Below, in pieces: positions 10,199 to 19,043 of a stretch of 64,000 nt of DNA. Each line of letters begins with the position of its first letter. Within the stretch, counting starts at the first letter, position 1. The notes beneath the pieces are model-generated. The model searched no databases. It was not told the origin of the DNA and worked only from the letters and a program-made list of their open reading frames with translations. Origin of the DNA: Marinobacter halodurans (GTDB lineage: Bacteria > Pseudomonadota > Gammaproteobacteria > Pseudomonadales > Oleiphilaceae); contig NZ_SJDL01000001.1 of NCBI RefSeq assembly GCF_004327985.1, positions 244,524 through 308,523 on the forward strand. The letters are read 5' to 3'. Both the position numbers and the translations under genes were made by a program.

Positions 10199-11230
10199 TT
10201 AGTCGTCAGCAAGAGCCTTCTTGACCGCCGCCGACCGATAGAATGGTGCCAGGCGACGACGCAATAGAGCCTCAAGATACCCCTCCTGGCGCAGCAGGTC
10301 GAGTAAGGGCGGCACGAAGGCATCCACTTCCGCCATGACCACGTCGGTTGTCACGCCGACGTCCGACAGCAGCTCGATCAGCGGCACATCGCCGTACTTC
10401 TCGAACAGGTGCGCCACCACGGCGGTGTAGCACCCCTCAAAGAACGGCGTCCTGCGGAATTCCAGCCAGAATTCATAGCCCAGCACCACGAATTCCTGCA
10501 GCTCGATGTCCCCCAGACCGGCCTGCAGTTCGGCCAGCGTGTGTTCCTCGACGCCGTTCCAGGCAGCCATCACCGTGTCCCGCAACTCGTCATCCGACAG
10601 CGCCTTGAGCAGGAACTGTTCGCTGCGGACCAGCAGGGCCGGCAGGTTGTCGCTCAGATAAGTCTTGATCCGCTTCTCGAAGGCTTCGTCGATGCCCGGC
10701 ACGGCCCGGTTGGCGACCCGCTTGCCGAACTTCATCATCGACCCGACGCCCGGCACATTGCGTGAAATCAGGTTGTCCTCGTACAGGTAATTCACCAGCC
10801 CGTGGTAGACGATGTTCGACACCAGCTCCTGGTAGACCGGGTGGGCCATCACCTCGCCGATCAGGCGCTCGCGGTGTTCGCGCAGCTCCAGGAACTCTTC
10901 CACGAACGCCGCGGCCTGCTCGCGGCTGAGAATATCCCGCAGGCGGGTGGTGGACTGCACCGGCGCCGAAAGCACCTGGCTCGCCATTTCCCCGGCCAGC
11001 TCCGGAATCCCCCCATCGATATCCATGTCCACGACCAGACGCCGGATCACGCCGAGGATCTGATCCTCGCTCACCGCCTGGCGCAGGGTCACCTGCCCGG
11101 CCAGACCGAACAGTTCATCGACTTCGTTGGCGATAAAGCGCCGCAGTTTGGCGCCTTTGAGGGCACTGAGCTCGTGCTTGATGTGCAGCTCCAGCAGTTG
11201 ATCTGCCAGAGAATCGGATGCCTTGGCCAT
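10199..11230 (-). CDS. Conserved protein of unknown function
   Basis: 343 aa, acidic and helical, with no signal peptide and no clear membrane segment. It opens MAKASDSLADQLLELHIKHELSALKG-like, and has a glycine-containing middle (NVPGVGSMMKFGKRVANRAVPG) and repeated Leu/Glu-rich helices. I do not recognise a named domain. It probably shares a transcript with the LysE-type gene 11 bases downstream, though nothing links their functions. ATG at 11230 has only a weak GAG upstream. The reading frame has normal high-GC third positions, so it is almost certainly real. Confidence 0.8.
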   Translation of the reverse strand: MAKASDSLADQLLELHIKHELSALKGAKLRRFIANEVDELFGLAGQVTLRQAVSEDQILGVIRRLVVDMDIDGGIPELAGEMASQVLSAPVQSTTRLRDILSREQAAAFVEEFLELREHRERLIGEVMAHPVYQELVSNIVYHGLVNYLYEDNLISRNVPGVGSMMKFGKRVANRAVPGIDEAFEKRIKTYLSDNLPALLVRSEQFLLKALSDDELRDTVMAAWNGVEEHTLAELQAGLGDIELQEFVVLGYEFWLEFRRTPFFEGCYTAVVAHLFEKYGDVPLIELLSDVGVTTDVVMAEVDAFVPPLLDLLRQEGYLEALLRRRLAPFYRSAAVKKALADD

Positions 11231-11357
11231 AGTCGGTCAGCTCTTGGTTTGCCCGTGCGGGGCTCAGGATGAACAATGACGGCAGGGTAGCATGCGGAAG
11301 GCGCCTGCAGGATTCGCCCTGCAGGCCAGATGAACGCGCAAATCGGGCAAGCGCCGA

Positions 11358-12308
11358 TTACTGGTGATCGGAAAAGTCGTGTTCCTCGGCAGCCAGTGAC
11401 AGGCACAGGCTTCCAGGACCGATATAGATACTGCTGGTGATCCCCATCTGCGACAGCAGCAATTCCACGTTGTGCCGGGCGCAGGTCTCGCGAAGCTGGT
11501 CGAGTCCCGGCAAGGCTTCGATCTCCTCCCACGACAGCCCGCACGAGAGCGACACATAGGGCGTCAGCAGCCCCGCCTCGATCCGGCCGACGGCGTAGTT
11601 CATCACCTTTTCAACCGCCGCATCGAAGTTTCGGGTCTTGGCCACCGGCTTGCCTTCCGCCCCTTTACCAAACAGGACTGGCGTAATGTTCAGGGCCTTA
11701 CCCAAGAACGCCACGACCGCGGACACGCTCTTGTCGCCACGGCGGCGAGCCCGTTCGCGGATATAGTGCAGGTCCCGGGGAATGACCGCCGTGAAAATCT
11801 GGTCGGTGAAGTCCTCCACCTGCTGGCGCAGGGCATTCTTGGACAGCTTCTGGTCGATCAGCCGCAGGGTGTGGGCCGCCAGGAGCCCCTGGCCAGCAAA
11901 GATCTGCTTGCTGTCGATGACCCGCATGGAAAACTTGCCCTCGCGACCGGCGGCTTCACGGGCATCGTGGTAATGCGCCATGACACTGTTCATGGCCTCG
12001 GTCGCGTTCTGGAAAATCCGGCTTCGGGATCGGGTCACCGTCTCGCAGAAGGCGACGTCGTATTGGGTGACGATCTCATTCAGGAACAGGTCGTGGATCT
12101 GTCCGGCGCTGTAGGCCTCGGTTTCGGCATGATGCCCTTTCTGCAACAGACCGCTGTCATAGAACTCCGCTGTCTTGACCGGGTCATGGTCATCAACATA
12201 AGTCTGGCCATCGATACGGGCCGTCACGGGCAGGATGAACAGGTTGTTCCTGCGGGAAAACTCGAACGGCAAATCACAGGCTGAGTCAACGATCAGACCA
12301 ACTCGCAT
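11358..12308 (-). CDS. DegV family protein (fatty-acid-binding type)
   Basis: About 316 aa. The N terminus MRVGLIVDSACDLP carries the DegV hallmark (D-S-x-x-D-L). DegV proteins bind long-chain fatty acids; the closest understood relatives (FakB) present acyl groups to a kinase, but no FakA partner is visible here. The C-terminal domain contains the YVSLSCGLSWEE and SSIYIGPGSL segments. I chose ATG 12308 over an upstream TTG at 12323 because the conserved N terminus begins there. Its Shine-Dalgarno (AGGGA, spacing seven) lies inside the terminal repeat of a foldback element whose edge is four bases from the ATG. Confidence 0.92.
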   Translation of the reverse strand: MRVGLIVDSACDLPFEFSRRNNLFILPVTARIDGQTYVDDHDPVKTAEFYDSGLLQKGHHAETEAYSAGQIHDLFLNEIVTQYDVAFCETVTRSRSRIFQNATEAMNSVMAHYHDAREAAGREGKFSMRVIDSKQIFAGQGLLAAHTLRLIDQKLSKNALRQQVEDFTDQIFTAVIPRDLHYIRERARRRGDKSVSAVVAFLGKALNITPVLFGKGAEGKPVAKTRNFDAAVEKVMNYAVGRIEAGLLTPYVSLSCGLSWEEIEALPGLDQLRETCARHNVELLLSQMGITSSIYIGPGSLCLSLAAEEHDFSDHQ

Positions 12309-12311
12309 GCT

Positions 12312-12577
12312 AGTGTCCCTCAATATAAGTTCGCAGCATTTCAGAGCCAGTATCCGACGCTACAACAAGGCGCGCTCCGCCGGGAATAGTGGTTCTATTG
12401 CCAAGGGGCGCAACACCGTCGTGGTGTCGGATACTGGCTCCCGAAGGGCGTGCCATACGAAGCCCCTGGCGGCGTTGCAACTCTTGGTAAGGGCGACGGC
12501 CATGACCTGCGAGCCGCGCCTTGCCAGGAGCTTCGTATGGCACGCTGAAACGCTGCGAACTTATATTGAAGGACACT
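12312..12577. mobile_element. MITE-like foldback element, no coding capacity
   Basis: 266 bases bounded by terminal inverted repeats of 26 bases with one mismatch: AGTGTCCCTCAATATAAG... at 12312-12337 and its complement ending GGACACT at 12552-12577. Two more inverted pairs lie inside. GCCAGTATCCGAC near 12351 pairs with GTCGGATACTGGC near 12427, and GCGTGCCATACGAAGC near 12449 pairs with GCTTCGTATGGCACGC near 12530. The whole can fold on itself. No convincing target duplication is seen. Frames crossing it are not protein-like. The remaining bases to 12726 hold nothing I recognise. Confidence 0.8.
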
Positions 12578-12726
12578 TGATCTCCACTTGCTTCATCTTG
12601 CCGGAGCACGGCGATGATGCTTCTTATGCTTATAGTGTGGGGCGCACCCTAAAGATGCGCCATGACCAGAGGAATAGCACAGTCTGGAGGGCATTTCAGT
12701 AAACTCTTGCAAACTGGGCGGCGTTC

Positions 12727-13584
12727 TCAGGCGCTCTTTCGGGCACTACGCTCGCTCGGGTTATAGACCGCATCCAGTTCTTGCAGATTCCGTTGCAGCA
12801 GGTCGCGGTTGTCCTGGTCCCAGGGGTGAAACCCGGTACGGAAATAGGCCAGGAAATCCGGCAGGCACCGGCGCAGGATGCCCGGCCTGCCCCAGAGGAA
12901 GTTGAGACCCTCCAGCCAGACCCGCGGACTCCAGAGTTTTCCTTCGGACTTCAGGATGCTGCAGGTGTTCAGGAAGGTGAACTTGAAGAAGTTGTAGGTG
13001 ACGAACAGGAAAACCACCTTGCGCAACCGCTCGTCGCCGACGCATTGCCGATACACGTCAAAGGCCACGGACTTGTGTTCGGTTTCCTCGATGGCGTGCC
13101 AGCGCCACAGGGCCCGCATCTGCGGCGTGGCCCCCGCCATCCACTCGGGGTGGCCGAGGATCGCATTGGCCAGCACCGCCGTGTAATGCTCAGCGCCACA
13201 GGTACCGGCCAACTGACGCGACGGCGGCAGCTTTTTCACCCACCTTGTGTGCTTCTGGAAACGGGCATCGATCGCGTCGATGTCGTAGCCGCGCGCCTTC
13301 AGGCCCTCGTTGTAGGCCCGGTGTTCGCGGCCATGCAGCGCTTCCTGGCCAATGAAACCACGCACTTCCTGCTTCAGTTTGGGGTCTTCAATGCGGTCGC
13401 GGTAGAGCCGCACCGAATGGATGAACTGCTCTTCGCCATCCGGGAACTGGAGCGACAGCGCGTTGAAAAACGCGGTTCGGAACAGGCTGTTGCCATGCCA
13501 CAGGGTGCGTAACTCCTGCTGCACATCAAAGCGGATATGCCGCGGCTCGACGCGGATACCGGCCGGTGTGGAACTGGCTGACAT
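12727..13584 (-). CDS. PF10118-type metal-dependent hydrolase family protein
   Basis: About 285 aa. Motifs with spaced Glu and His residues (GQEALHGREHRAYNEGL, GAEHYTAVLANAIL, WHAIEETEHKSVAFDVY) match the PF10118/COG3687 family, whose helical fold resembles ferritin-like di-metal proteins. True reaction unknown. Several members lie near lipid-metabolism genes, as here (divergent from a 3-hydroxyacyl-CoA dehydrogenase). Start chosen at ATG 13584, which has GGAGG five bases upstream, instead of ATG 13596. Confidence 0.88.
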   Translation of the reverse strand: MSASSTPAGIRVEPRHIRFDVQQELRTLWHGNSLFRTAFFNALSLQFPDGEEQFIHSVRLYRDRIEDPKLKQEVRGFIGQEALHGREHRAYNEGLKARGYDIDAIDARFQKHTRWVKKLPPSRQLAGTCGAEHYTAVLANAILGHPEWMAGATPQMRALWRWHAIEETEHKSVAFDVYRQCVGDERLRKVVFLFVTYNFFKFTFLNTCSILKSEGKLWSPRVWLEGLNFLWGRPGILRRCLPDFLAYFRTGFHPWDQDNRDLLQRNLQELDAVYNPSERSARKSA

Positions 13585-13881
13585 AGACACCTCCATCGGT
13601 TGTCTTGTTCTTATTGTCTCTAGAACCGTCCGACGCCTTGAGGTTCAGGTTTATTCGATAACTCTCAAATTAAAGCGATCGCTTCAATCAATATTCCGAG
13701 CATAGCGCAGCGATCAGTGATTGCACAGCCCTACACAGTCGATTGGCAGTCCGATCAGGCCAGCGCGTTCTCCCCTTCGGGGTTCTCGCCCCAAAAGCAG
13801 CGTTGCGGCCTTTCGCGGCGCCGTGCAGAATCAGGCGTTTATAAAATCACAAGAATCAGGGACAGCTGGAGAGGCGCACGC
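13585..13881. other. Divergent intergenic region with a 12-base palindrome
   Basis: About 297 bases between the PF10118 gene and the SDR gene. It contains a perfect palindrome AAGCGATCGCTT at 13673-13684 in an AT-rich setting, a plausible operator of TetR-like size for one or both promoters. The regulator is not identifiable here. The reading frame running into the SDR gene from 13717 shows no family similarity and is treated as leader. Confidence 0.45.
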
Positions 13882-14643
13882 ATGGACATCAAGGGAACGG
13901 TGGCCGTCATTACGGGGGGAGCCTCTGGTCTGGGCGAGGCGACGGCGCGACGTCTCGCAAGGCTCGGGGCCCGGGTTGCGATAGTGGACCTGCAGTCGGC
14001 CCGAGGCCAGTCCGTGGCGGCCGACATCGGCGGGCTGGCGATTGAATGCGATGTCCGCGACGACGAGGCCACGGAGGCAGCCTTTCGACAGATTGTCGAG
14101 ATCCTGGGCGCACCCTCGATCCTGGTGAACTGCGCCGGTATTGCCACAGCGGAGAAAATCATCCGTAAGGGGCGGGCAGCCACAATGGAGCGTTTCCGGC
14201 GGGTCATCGACACCAACCTGTTCGGCACCTTCAACAGCCTCCGGCTGGCGGCCGAGGCGATGAAGGACCGCGAACACAATGCCGATGGCGAGCGGGGGGT
14301 GATCATCAACACCGCCTCCATAGCCGCCTACGAAGGCCAGGTCGGACAGAGCGCCTACGCAGCCTCCAAGGGCGCCGTGATCTCGTTGACACTCCCCGCC
14401 GCGCGGGAACTGGCGGACTACGGCATCCGGGTCAACGCCATCGCGCCGGGCCCGTTCACGACCCCGATGGTGGCCCGTTTGCCGATAGAGGCGAAAGCGA
14501 ATCAGGCCGCCAGTATCCCTTTTCCCCCGCGGTTTGGTTACCCCGACGAGTTCGCCCGCCTGGTCGGACAGATCATCGAAAACCCGATGCTGAACGGCGA
14601 AACCATCCGGCTGGATGGGGCGCTTCGCATGACCACCGTCTGA
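13882..14643 (+). CDS. 3-hydroxyacyl-CoA dehydrogenase type II-like SDR
   Basis: 253 aa short-chain dehydrogenase. Gly-rich NAD motif TGGASGLG near residue 12, NAG-type motif NCAGIA, catalytic Ser in NTASIAAYEGQ, YAASK Tyr/Lys, and the C-terminal block FPPRFGYPDEFARLV...NPMLNGETIRLDGA. That tail is diagnostic of HSD10/HSD17B10-like enzymes, which oxidise 3-hydroxyacyl-CoA including branched short chains. ATG 13882 has GGAGAGG nearby upstream. A hydrolase gene follows after 19 bases and an acyl-CoA synthetase lies opposite, suggesting fatty or branched acid catabolism. Confidence 0.93.
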   Translation: MDIKGTVAVITGGASGLGEATARRLARLGARVAIVDLQSARGQSVAADIGGLAIECDVRDDEATEAAFRQIVEILGAPSILVNCAGIATAEKIIRKGRAATMERFRRVIDTNLFGTFNSLRLAAEAMKDREHNADGERGVIINTASIAAYEGQVGQSAYAASKGAVISLTLPAARELADYGIRVNAIAPGPFTTPMVARLPIEAKANQAASIPFPPRFGYPDEFARLVGQIIENPMLNGETIRLDGALRMTTV

Positions 14644-14662
14644 CGAGACAGGAGCCACGACT

Positions 14663-15400
14663 GTGCTGCACCGACTCCTTTTGCTGCCACTGGCCCCCGC
14701 CCTGATTGTCGAAGGTCGCTGGGTTCGGGCCCGTACACCGCGACTGCCGGAACCCGATGGCGCGCGCGAGGGCATCTGCGGCGATGGCCCCGACCTGCGC
14801 CTGCTGATCATTGGCGACTCGGCCGCAGCCGGGGTCGGGGCCCCAACCCAGGACGAGGCGCTGGCCGGCCAGGTCAGCCGCAAGCTGGGCGATCACTATC
14901 GGGTCCACTGGCATCTGGAAGCCCTGACCGGCCGACGGATCGACGACTACCTGCCGCCCAACGACCCGCTGCCCGCTTTCGAGCCGGACGCGATCCTGAT
15001 CTCCATCGGAGTGAATGATGTGACGTCTTCGGTAAGTGCGGCCTCGTGGCTCGGAAAGGTGGGCCAGTTGCTCGAACGCTTGCGGGATCGCTATCGGCCG
15101 GCGCTGATCCTGTTCACCGACGTGCCGCCGATGGACCACTTTCCCGCCCTGCCCCAGCCGCTGCGCTGGTACCTGGGCAGACGGGCGCGGGAATTCAACA
15201 ACGGGCTGGGGCCGTTGCTACGCGGCCGGCGCGATGTCACGCGGGTCAGCGTGCTGTTCGAGAACGACCCGGCGGTGATGGCCCGTGATGGTTTCCACCC
15301 GGGCCCGGAAGGTTACCGGGTCTGGGCGAATGAGGTCCGGTCGCTGGTGCGCAGCCGGCTCCGGGACAGACAGACCACGCCGCCATCGATCACTTTATAG
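14663..15400 (+). CDS. SGNH/GDSL-family lipase or esterase
   Basis: 245 aa. Block I with the nucleophile is IIGDSAAAGVG; block III is SIGVNDVTSS (G-x-N-D); the Asp-His pair is in DGFHPG near the C terminus. The N terminus is hydrophobic (MLHRLLLLPLAPALIV) and may anchor it to the membrane. It hydrolyses ester substrates, probably lipids. GTG start at 14663 with AGGAG about eight bases upstream. It follows the SDR gene closely. Its last 11 bases overlap the converging acyl-CoA synthetase gene. Confidence 0.9.
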   Translation: MLHRLLLLPLAPALIVEGRWVRARTPRLPEPDGAREGICGDGPDLRLLIIGDSAAAGVGAPTQDEALAGQVSRKLGDHYRVHWHLEALTGRRIDDYLPPNDPLPAFEPDAILISIGVNDVTSSVSAASWLGKVGQLLERLRDRYRPALILFTDVPPMDHFPALPQPLRWYLGRRAREFNNGLGPLLRGRRDVTRVSVLFENDPAVMARDGFHPGPEGYRVWANEVRSLVRSRLRDRQTTPPSITL

Positions 15401-17018
15401 ACTTGGCCGTGTCCCGCAGCACGAACTTCTGGATCTTGCCGGTGGAGGTTTTCGGCAGTTCCTGGAAGACCACCGTCTTGGGTACCTTGTAGTGGGCCAG
15501 CTTCTCGCGGCAGAAGCGGATGATCTCCTCTTCGGTGACGTCGCCGGCGTCCGCCTTGAGTGTGACGAAGGCGCAGGGGGTTTCGCCCCATTTCTCGTCC
15601 GGCCGCGCCACCACCGCCGCTTCCAGCACGGCCGGGTGGCGGTAGAGCGCGTCTTCCACCTCGATGGTGGAGATGTTCTCGCCGCCGGAGATGATGATGT
15701 CCTTGAGCCGGTCCTTGATCTCCACGTAGCCGTCTTCATGGCAGACGCCCAGGTCGCCGGTGTGGAACCAGCCACCGCGGAAGGCCGCCTCGGTGGCATC
15801 CGGGTTCTTCAGGTAACCCTTCATGATGGTGTTGCCGCGCAGGAAGATCTCACCCATGGTCTTGCCGTCTTTCGGCACCGGTTCCATGCTCTCCGGATCC
15901 CCCACCACCATGCCGGCCAGGGTCGGATAACGAACGCCCTGGCGGGCTTTCATGTCAGCCCGGTCGTCCAGGGGCAGATCGTCCCAGCGGGACTTCCAGG
16001 CGCAGACGGTGACCGGCCCATAGCTCTCGGTCAACCCGTAGACGTGCGTGATGCGGATACCCATTTCCTCGATGGCCCCGATGACCTTGGCCGGCGGCGC
16101 CGCACCGGCGGTCATGGCATTGACCGGGTGACCGATGGTGGTGCGCTTTTCCTTTGGCACGTTGAGCAGGCCGTTGAGGACGATGGGGGCGCCGCACAGG
16201 TGGGTCACGCCGTGCTCCTCGATCAACCGCAGGATCTTTTCCGGATCCACCTTGCGCAGGCAGACGTGGGTGCCCGCCACCGCCGTGACGGTCCAGGGGA
16301 AGCACCAGCCGTTGCAGTGGAACATCGGCAGCGTCCACAGGTAGACCGGGTGCATGCCCATGGACCAGACCTCCGAGTTGCCCAGGGCATTGAGGTAGGC
16401 ACCGCGGTGGTGATAGACCACGCCCTTGGGATTACCGGTAGTGCCTGAGGTGTAGTTCAGTGAAACGGCGTCCCATTCGTCGGGCGGTGGCTGCCAGCTG
16501 TACTCCGGGTCGCCATCGGCGATGACGTCTTCGTAGTCGAGATCGCTGACCGCTTCCCCTTCGCCGTATTCCGGATCGTTCACATCGATGATCAGCGGCG
16601 GGTTATCCAGCCTGGAGACGGCATCCTTGATGACCGGACCGAATTCACGATCGACCAACAGGACTTTGACCTCGGCGTGCTTGAGCATGAAGGCGATCAG
16701 CTCGGCATCCAGCCGGATGTTCAGGGCATTGAGTACCGCACCACTCATGGGGACGCCGAAATGACACTCGAGCATCTGGGGAATGTTGGGGAGCATGGCC
16801 GCCACGGTATCGCCCCGGCGAATACCGTGCTTGGCCAGCGCCGATGCCAGCCGGCAGCAGCGTTCGTAGGTTTGCCCCCAGGTGTACCGGGTCTTGCCGT
16901 TAATGACGGCCGTGTATTCGGGATAGACCCGGGCCGTGCGGGCGATGAAGTCGATCGGCGTCAGGTTGTCGTAGTTGGCGTTAACGGGCCCAAGGCCCTC
17001 CTCGTAGATCGACGGCAT
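15390..17018 (-). CDS. AMP-forming acyl-CoA synthetase (DmdB/medium-chain type)
   Basis: 542 aa of the adenylate-forming superfamily. P-loop-like YTSGTTGNPKG at about 192-202, core motif YGLTE, hinge region DRLKDIIISGGENIS, and the C-terminal catalytic Lys in LPKTSTGKIQKF. The length and N terminus (NYDNLTPIDFIARTARVYPEYTAVI) resemble medium-chain acyl-CoA ligases and the 3-methylmercaptopropionyl-CoA ligase DmdB group; substrate cannot be assigned. It activates a carboxylic acid to its CoA thioester in the cytoplasm. A large inverted repeat sits just upstream of the ATG, and a MocR regulator gene ends 96 bases upstream on the same strand. Confidence 0.93.
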   Translation of the reverse strand: MPSIYEEGLGPVNANYDNLTPIDFIARTARVYPEYTAVINGKTRYTWGQTYERCCRLASALAKHGIRRGDTVAAMLPNIPQMLECHFGVPMSGAVLNALNIRLDAELIAFMLKHAEVKVLLVDREFGPVIKDAVSRLDNPPLIIDVNDPEYGEGEAVSDLDYEDVIADGDPEYSWQPPPDEWDAVSLNYTSGTTGNPKGVVYHHRGAYLNALGNSEVWSMGMHPVYLWTLPMFHCNGWCFPWTVTAVAGTHVCLRKVDPEKILRLIEEHGVTHLCGAPIVLNGLLNVPKEKRTTIGHPVNAMTAGAAPPAKVIGAIEEMGIRITHVYGLTESYGPVTVCAWKSRWDDLPLDDRADMKARQGVRYPTLAGMVVGDPESMEPVPKDGKTMGEIFLRGNTIMKGYLKNPDATEAAFRGGWFHTGDLGVCHEDGYVEIKDRLKDIIISGGENISTIEVEDALYRHPAVLEAAVVARPDEKWGETPCAFVTLKADAGDVTEEEIIRFCREKLAHYKVPKTVVFQELPKTSTGKIQKFVLRDTAKSIK

Positions 17019-17027
17019 GGGACGCCC

Positions 17028-17100
17028 CCGGGAAAGTTTGGTGTTATTGGTTCCACCAGTGTAGAACCAAACGGCCAGATATCACCAACCTTTCCCGGGC
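17028..17100. repeat. Nested inverted repeat in the acyl-CoA synthetase leader
   Basis: Outer arms CCCGGGAAAG-TTTGGTG (about 17028-17044) and CACCAA-CCTTTCCCGGG (about 17083-17099) pair with one mismatch. Inside, TTGGTTC and GAACCAA form a second pair. The structure begins about ten bases before the ATG of the downstream gene, so it could be the MocR gene's terminator (without a T run), an operator, or a leader hairpin. Confidence 0.6.
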
Positions 17101-17113
17101 GCCACGCGCGTCT

Positions 17114-18529
17114 TCAGGCGGCGCGCCGAACCTGCGAGGCCACCAGCTCGCCGAGTGTCCGGATGGCCCACTCGATCCGCTCGCTCCATGGGTTGGCACA
17201 GTTCAGGCGGATATAGTCCTCATACTTGTCTGTGGTCGAGAACATCCGCCCGGGCGCGATGTTGATGCTCCTTTCCCGCGCCTCGTGATAGATGGTCGTG
17301 CCGGAGGCCCCGTGCGGCAATTGCACCCAGAGCACGAACCCGCCCATGGGCCGGCTGACCGCCGTTCCTTCCGGAAATTCGCGGACCACGGCGGCCCGCA
17401 GCCGTTCCGTCGCTTCCTTGTAGCGCTGGCGGGCGGTCCGCAGATAGCGGTCGTAACCGCCCTGCTCCAGGAAATGGGCTACCGCCAGTTGGGGGATGCT
17501 CGCCGTCGCCATGTTGTTGAAGTACTTCTGCTGGCTGATCTCGGCAAAACGTGGCCCCGGCACCACCCAGCCCAGCCGCAGGCCCGGCGAGATGGTCTTG
17601 GAGAACGAGCTGCAATAGATCACGTTGCCGGTGGTGTCGAACGACTTGGCCGGTCGTGGCCGCTCGCCCTCGAACGGCAGGTCGCCGTAGATATCGTCCT
17701 CGATCATGGGCACGCTGCGCTCCGCCAGCAGGTCCACCAGCCGTTTTTTCTGGCTGTCCGGCATGCGTACGCCCAGCGGGTTGCTGTGGTTGGCCACCAC
17801 CACACAAGCCTTGATGGGCCACTGCTCCAGGGCCAGCTCCAGGCCTTCGAGACTCATGCCCTCCAGTGGGTGGGTGGGTATTTCCAGCGCGCGCAGACCG
17901 ACCACCTCCAGGGCCTGGAGGATGCCCGGAAACGACGGCGACTCCACCGCTACGATGTCGCCGGGCTGGGTCACCGCGCGCAGTGCCAGGATGATCGCTT
18001 CCTGGGCCCCATTGGTGGCGATGATGTCCTCATGGGTGGTCACCACGCCGAGGTTGGTCATGCGCTGGGCGATCTGGCGCCGGAACACGTCCTTGCCGGG
18101 AAAGGCATAGTCCAGGGCTTCCAACCCCTGCCGGGCGGCCCAGAGCGTCGCATGCTGGATCTGGCGCAGCGGCACATAGTCGGCATGCGGCACGGCGGCG
18201 CCCAACGCCACCATGTGCTTGCGCTCGACCGTACACAGATCCAGCGCCATATCCCGCGCCGTGACCGGAGCCGGCCGGGACTTGGGACGCTGCATGATAG
18301 GAATCGGCGCGTCCTTGCAGGGAACCCTGGCGTAGTAGCCGCTGCGCTCGCGGGCCTCCAGGTAGCCGCGACTCTCCAGCGTCTGGTGCGCCTGGAGAAC
18401 CGTGGAAATACTGACGCCAAACTGGCGGCTGAGTACCCGCACGCCGGGCAGGCGTTCACCATCGCGGTAGACGCCGTCACTGATCAGTTGCTGGATCTGA
18501 TCGGCCAGCTTGGCATAGAGGACAGTCAT
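17114..18529 (-). CDS. MocR-type GntR regulator with aminotransferase domain
   Basis: 471 aa. Residues about 1-70 are a GntR winged helix (DGERLPGVRVLSRQFGVSISTVLQAHQTLESRGYL). Residues about 110-460 are a fold-type I aminotransferase domain with the PLP-lysine in YCSSFSKTISPGLRLGW and an Asp in IEDDIYGDL. Such regulators sense PLP or amino-acid adducts and usually control an adjacent divergent gene. Here that is the small gene plus PhzF-like gene starting at 18747. ATG 18529 has GGAG seven bases upstream, better than any upstream start. Target identity is inferred from position. Confidence 0.94.
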   Translation of the reverse strand: MTVLYAKLADQIQQLISDGVYRDGERLPGVRVLSRQFGVSISTVLQAHQTLESRGYLEARERSGYYARVPCKDAPIPIMQRPKSRPAPVTARDMALDLCTVERKHMVALGAAVPHADYVPLRQIQHATLWAARQGLEALDYAFPGKDVFRRQIAQRMTNLGVVTTHEDIIATNGAQEAIILALRAVTQPGDIVAVESPSFPGILQALEVVGLRALEIPTHPLEGMSLEGLELALEQWPIKACVVVANHSNPLGVRMPDSQKKRLVDLLAERSVPMIEDDIYGDLPFEGERPRPAKSFDTTGNVIYCSSFSKTISPGLRLGWVVPGPRFAEISQQKYFNNMATASIPQLAVAHFLEQGGYDRYLRTARQRYKEATERLRAAVVREFPEGTAVSRPMGGFVLWVQLPHGASGTTIYHEARERSINIAPGRMFSTTDKYEDYIRLNCANPWSERIEWAIRTLGELVASQVRRAA

Positions 18530-18627
18530 GGTGGCACTCCCTGAACAGGCCCACACGGGCATTTTTCCTTTTACCCATGCTCCCAGAAATACCGCCTTCG
18601 CCGGCAGCACAGTTGTTCAGTCAATCG

Positions 18628-18673
18628 ACCGGTACAGTTGAAACCAGCCGCACCCTGTACCGGTGCAATTATA
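18628..18673. promoter_or_regulatory. Candidate MocR operator and minus-strand -10 box
   Basis: ACCGGTACAG (18628-18637) and CTGTACCGGT (18655-18664) form a perfect ten-base inverted repeat with a 17-base spacer. A perfect TATAAT on the minus strand (18668-18673) lies beside it, so a transcript toward the MocR gene would start at the repeat. The position between divergent genes suggests autoregulation plus control of the PhzF operon. Confidence 0.6.
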
Positions 18674-18746
18674 GCCTGCCTGAATCTGTGACGGTGAGTC
18701 CTGGCCCGGGAGAATGGTTACCGGACTCAAGGAAAGGAGCACAGCC

Positions 18747-19043
18747 ATGCTGACATCCCGCTACCCCCGCCCCCTTCCCGGGCGTCATCGCAACGACCTG
18801 CTGGATCTGGACAACGGCTCCGGATCGCTGTCTGCCATGGACCTGGCTGCCGCCCGGCATTCGCTGATCGAGGCCGGCTTTGTCCCCTGCCGCCAGTCGG
18901 CTGACCACTGGATTCTGAGTCGGGGCGAACAACGCATCCACCTGTATGGTGAGGCCGAGCTTGCCGCGTTCGCACAACGCTATCGCCCAAACCGTGCCCC
19001 TGTGGCACTCTCTGACCAACAACCCAAGGAGACCTGCCCGTGA
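18747..19043 (+). CDS. Small protein coupled to a PhzF-like enzyme
   Basis: 98 aa, soluble, no recognised domain. It contains GSLSAMDLAAARHSLIEAGF and HWILSRGEQRIHLYGEAELAAF, which read like a compact alpha/beta fold. ATG 18747 has AGGAG seven bases upstream, a strong site. The TGA overlaps the GTG start of the PhzF gene (GTGA at 19040-19043), implying translational coupling. Its function is unknown; the arrangement suggests a role with the PhzF protein. Confidence 0.75.
   Translation: MLTSRYPRPLPGRHRNDLLDLDNGSGSLSAMDLAAARHSLIEAGFVPCRQSADHWILSRGEQRIHLYGEAELAAFAQRYRPNRAPVALSDQQPKETCP

Noticed and set aside
12310..12609. Open frame of 99 codons across the foldback element
   Set aside because: It runs through three inverted repeats, has no family-like segments and no ribosome site; the repeat structure explains it.
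13717..13881. Longer N terminus for the SDR
   Set aside because: Residues before MDIKGT do not fit the SDR fold and ATG 13882 has a good ribosome site.
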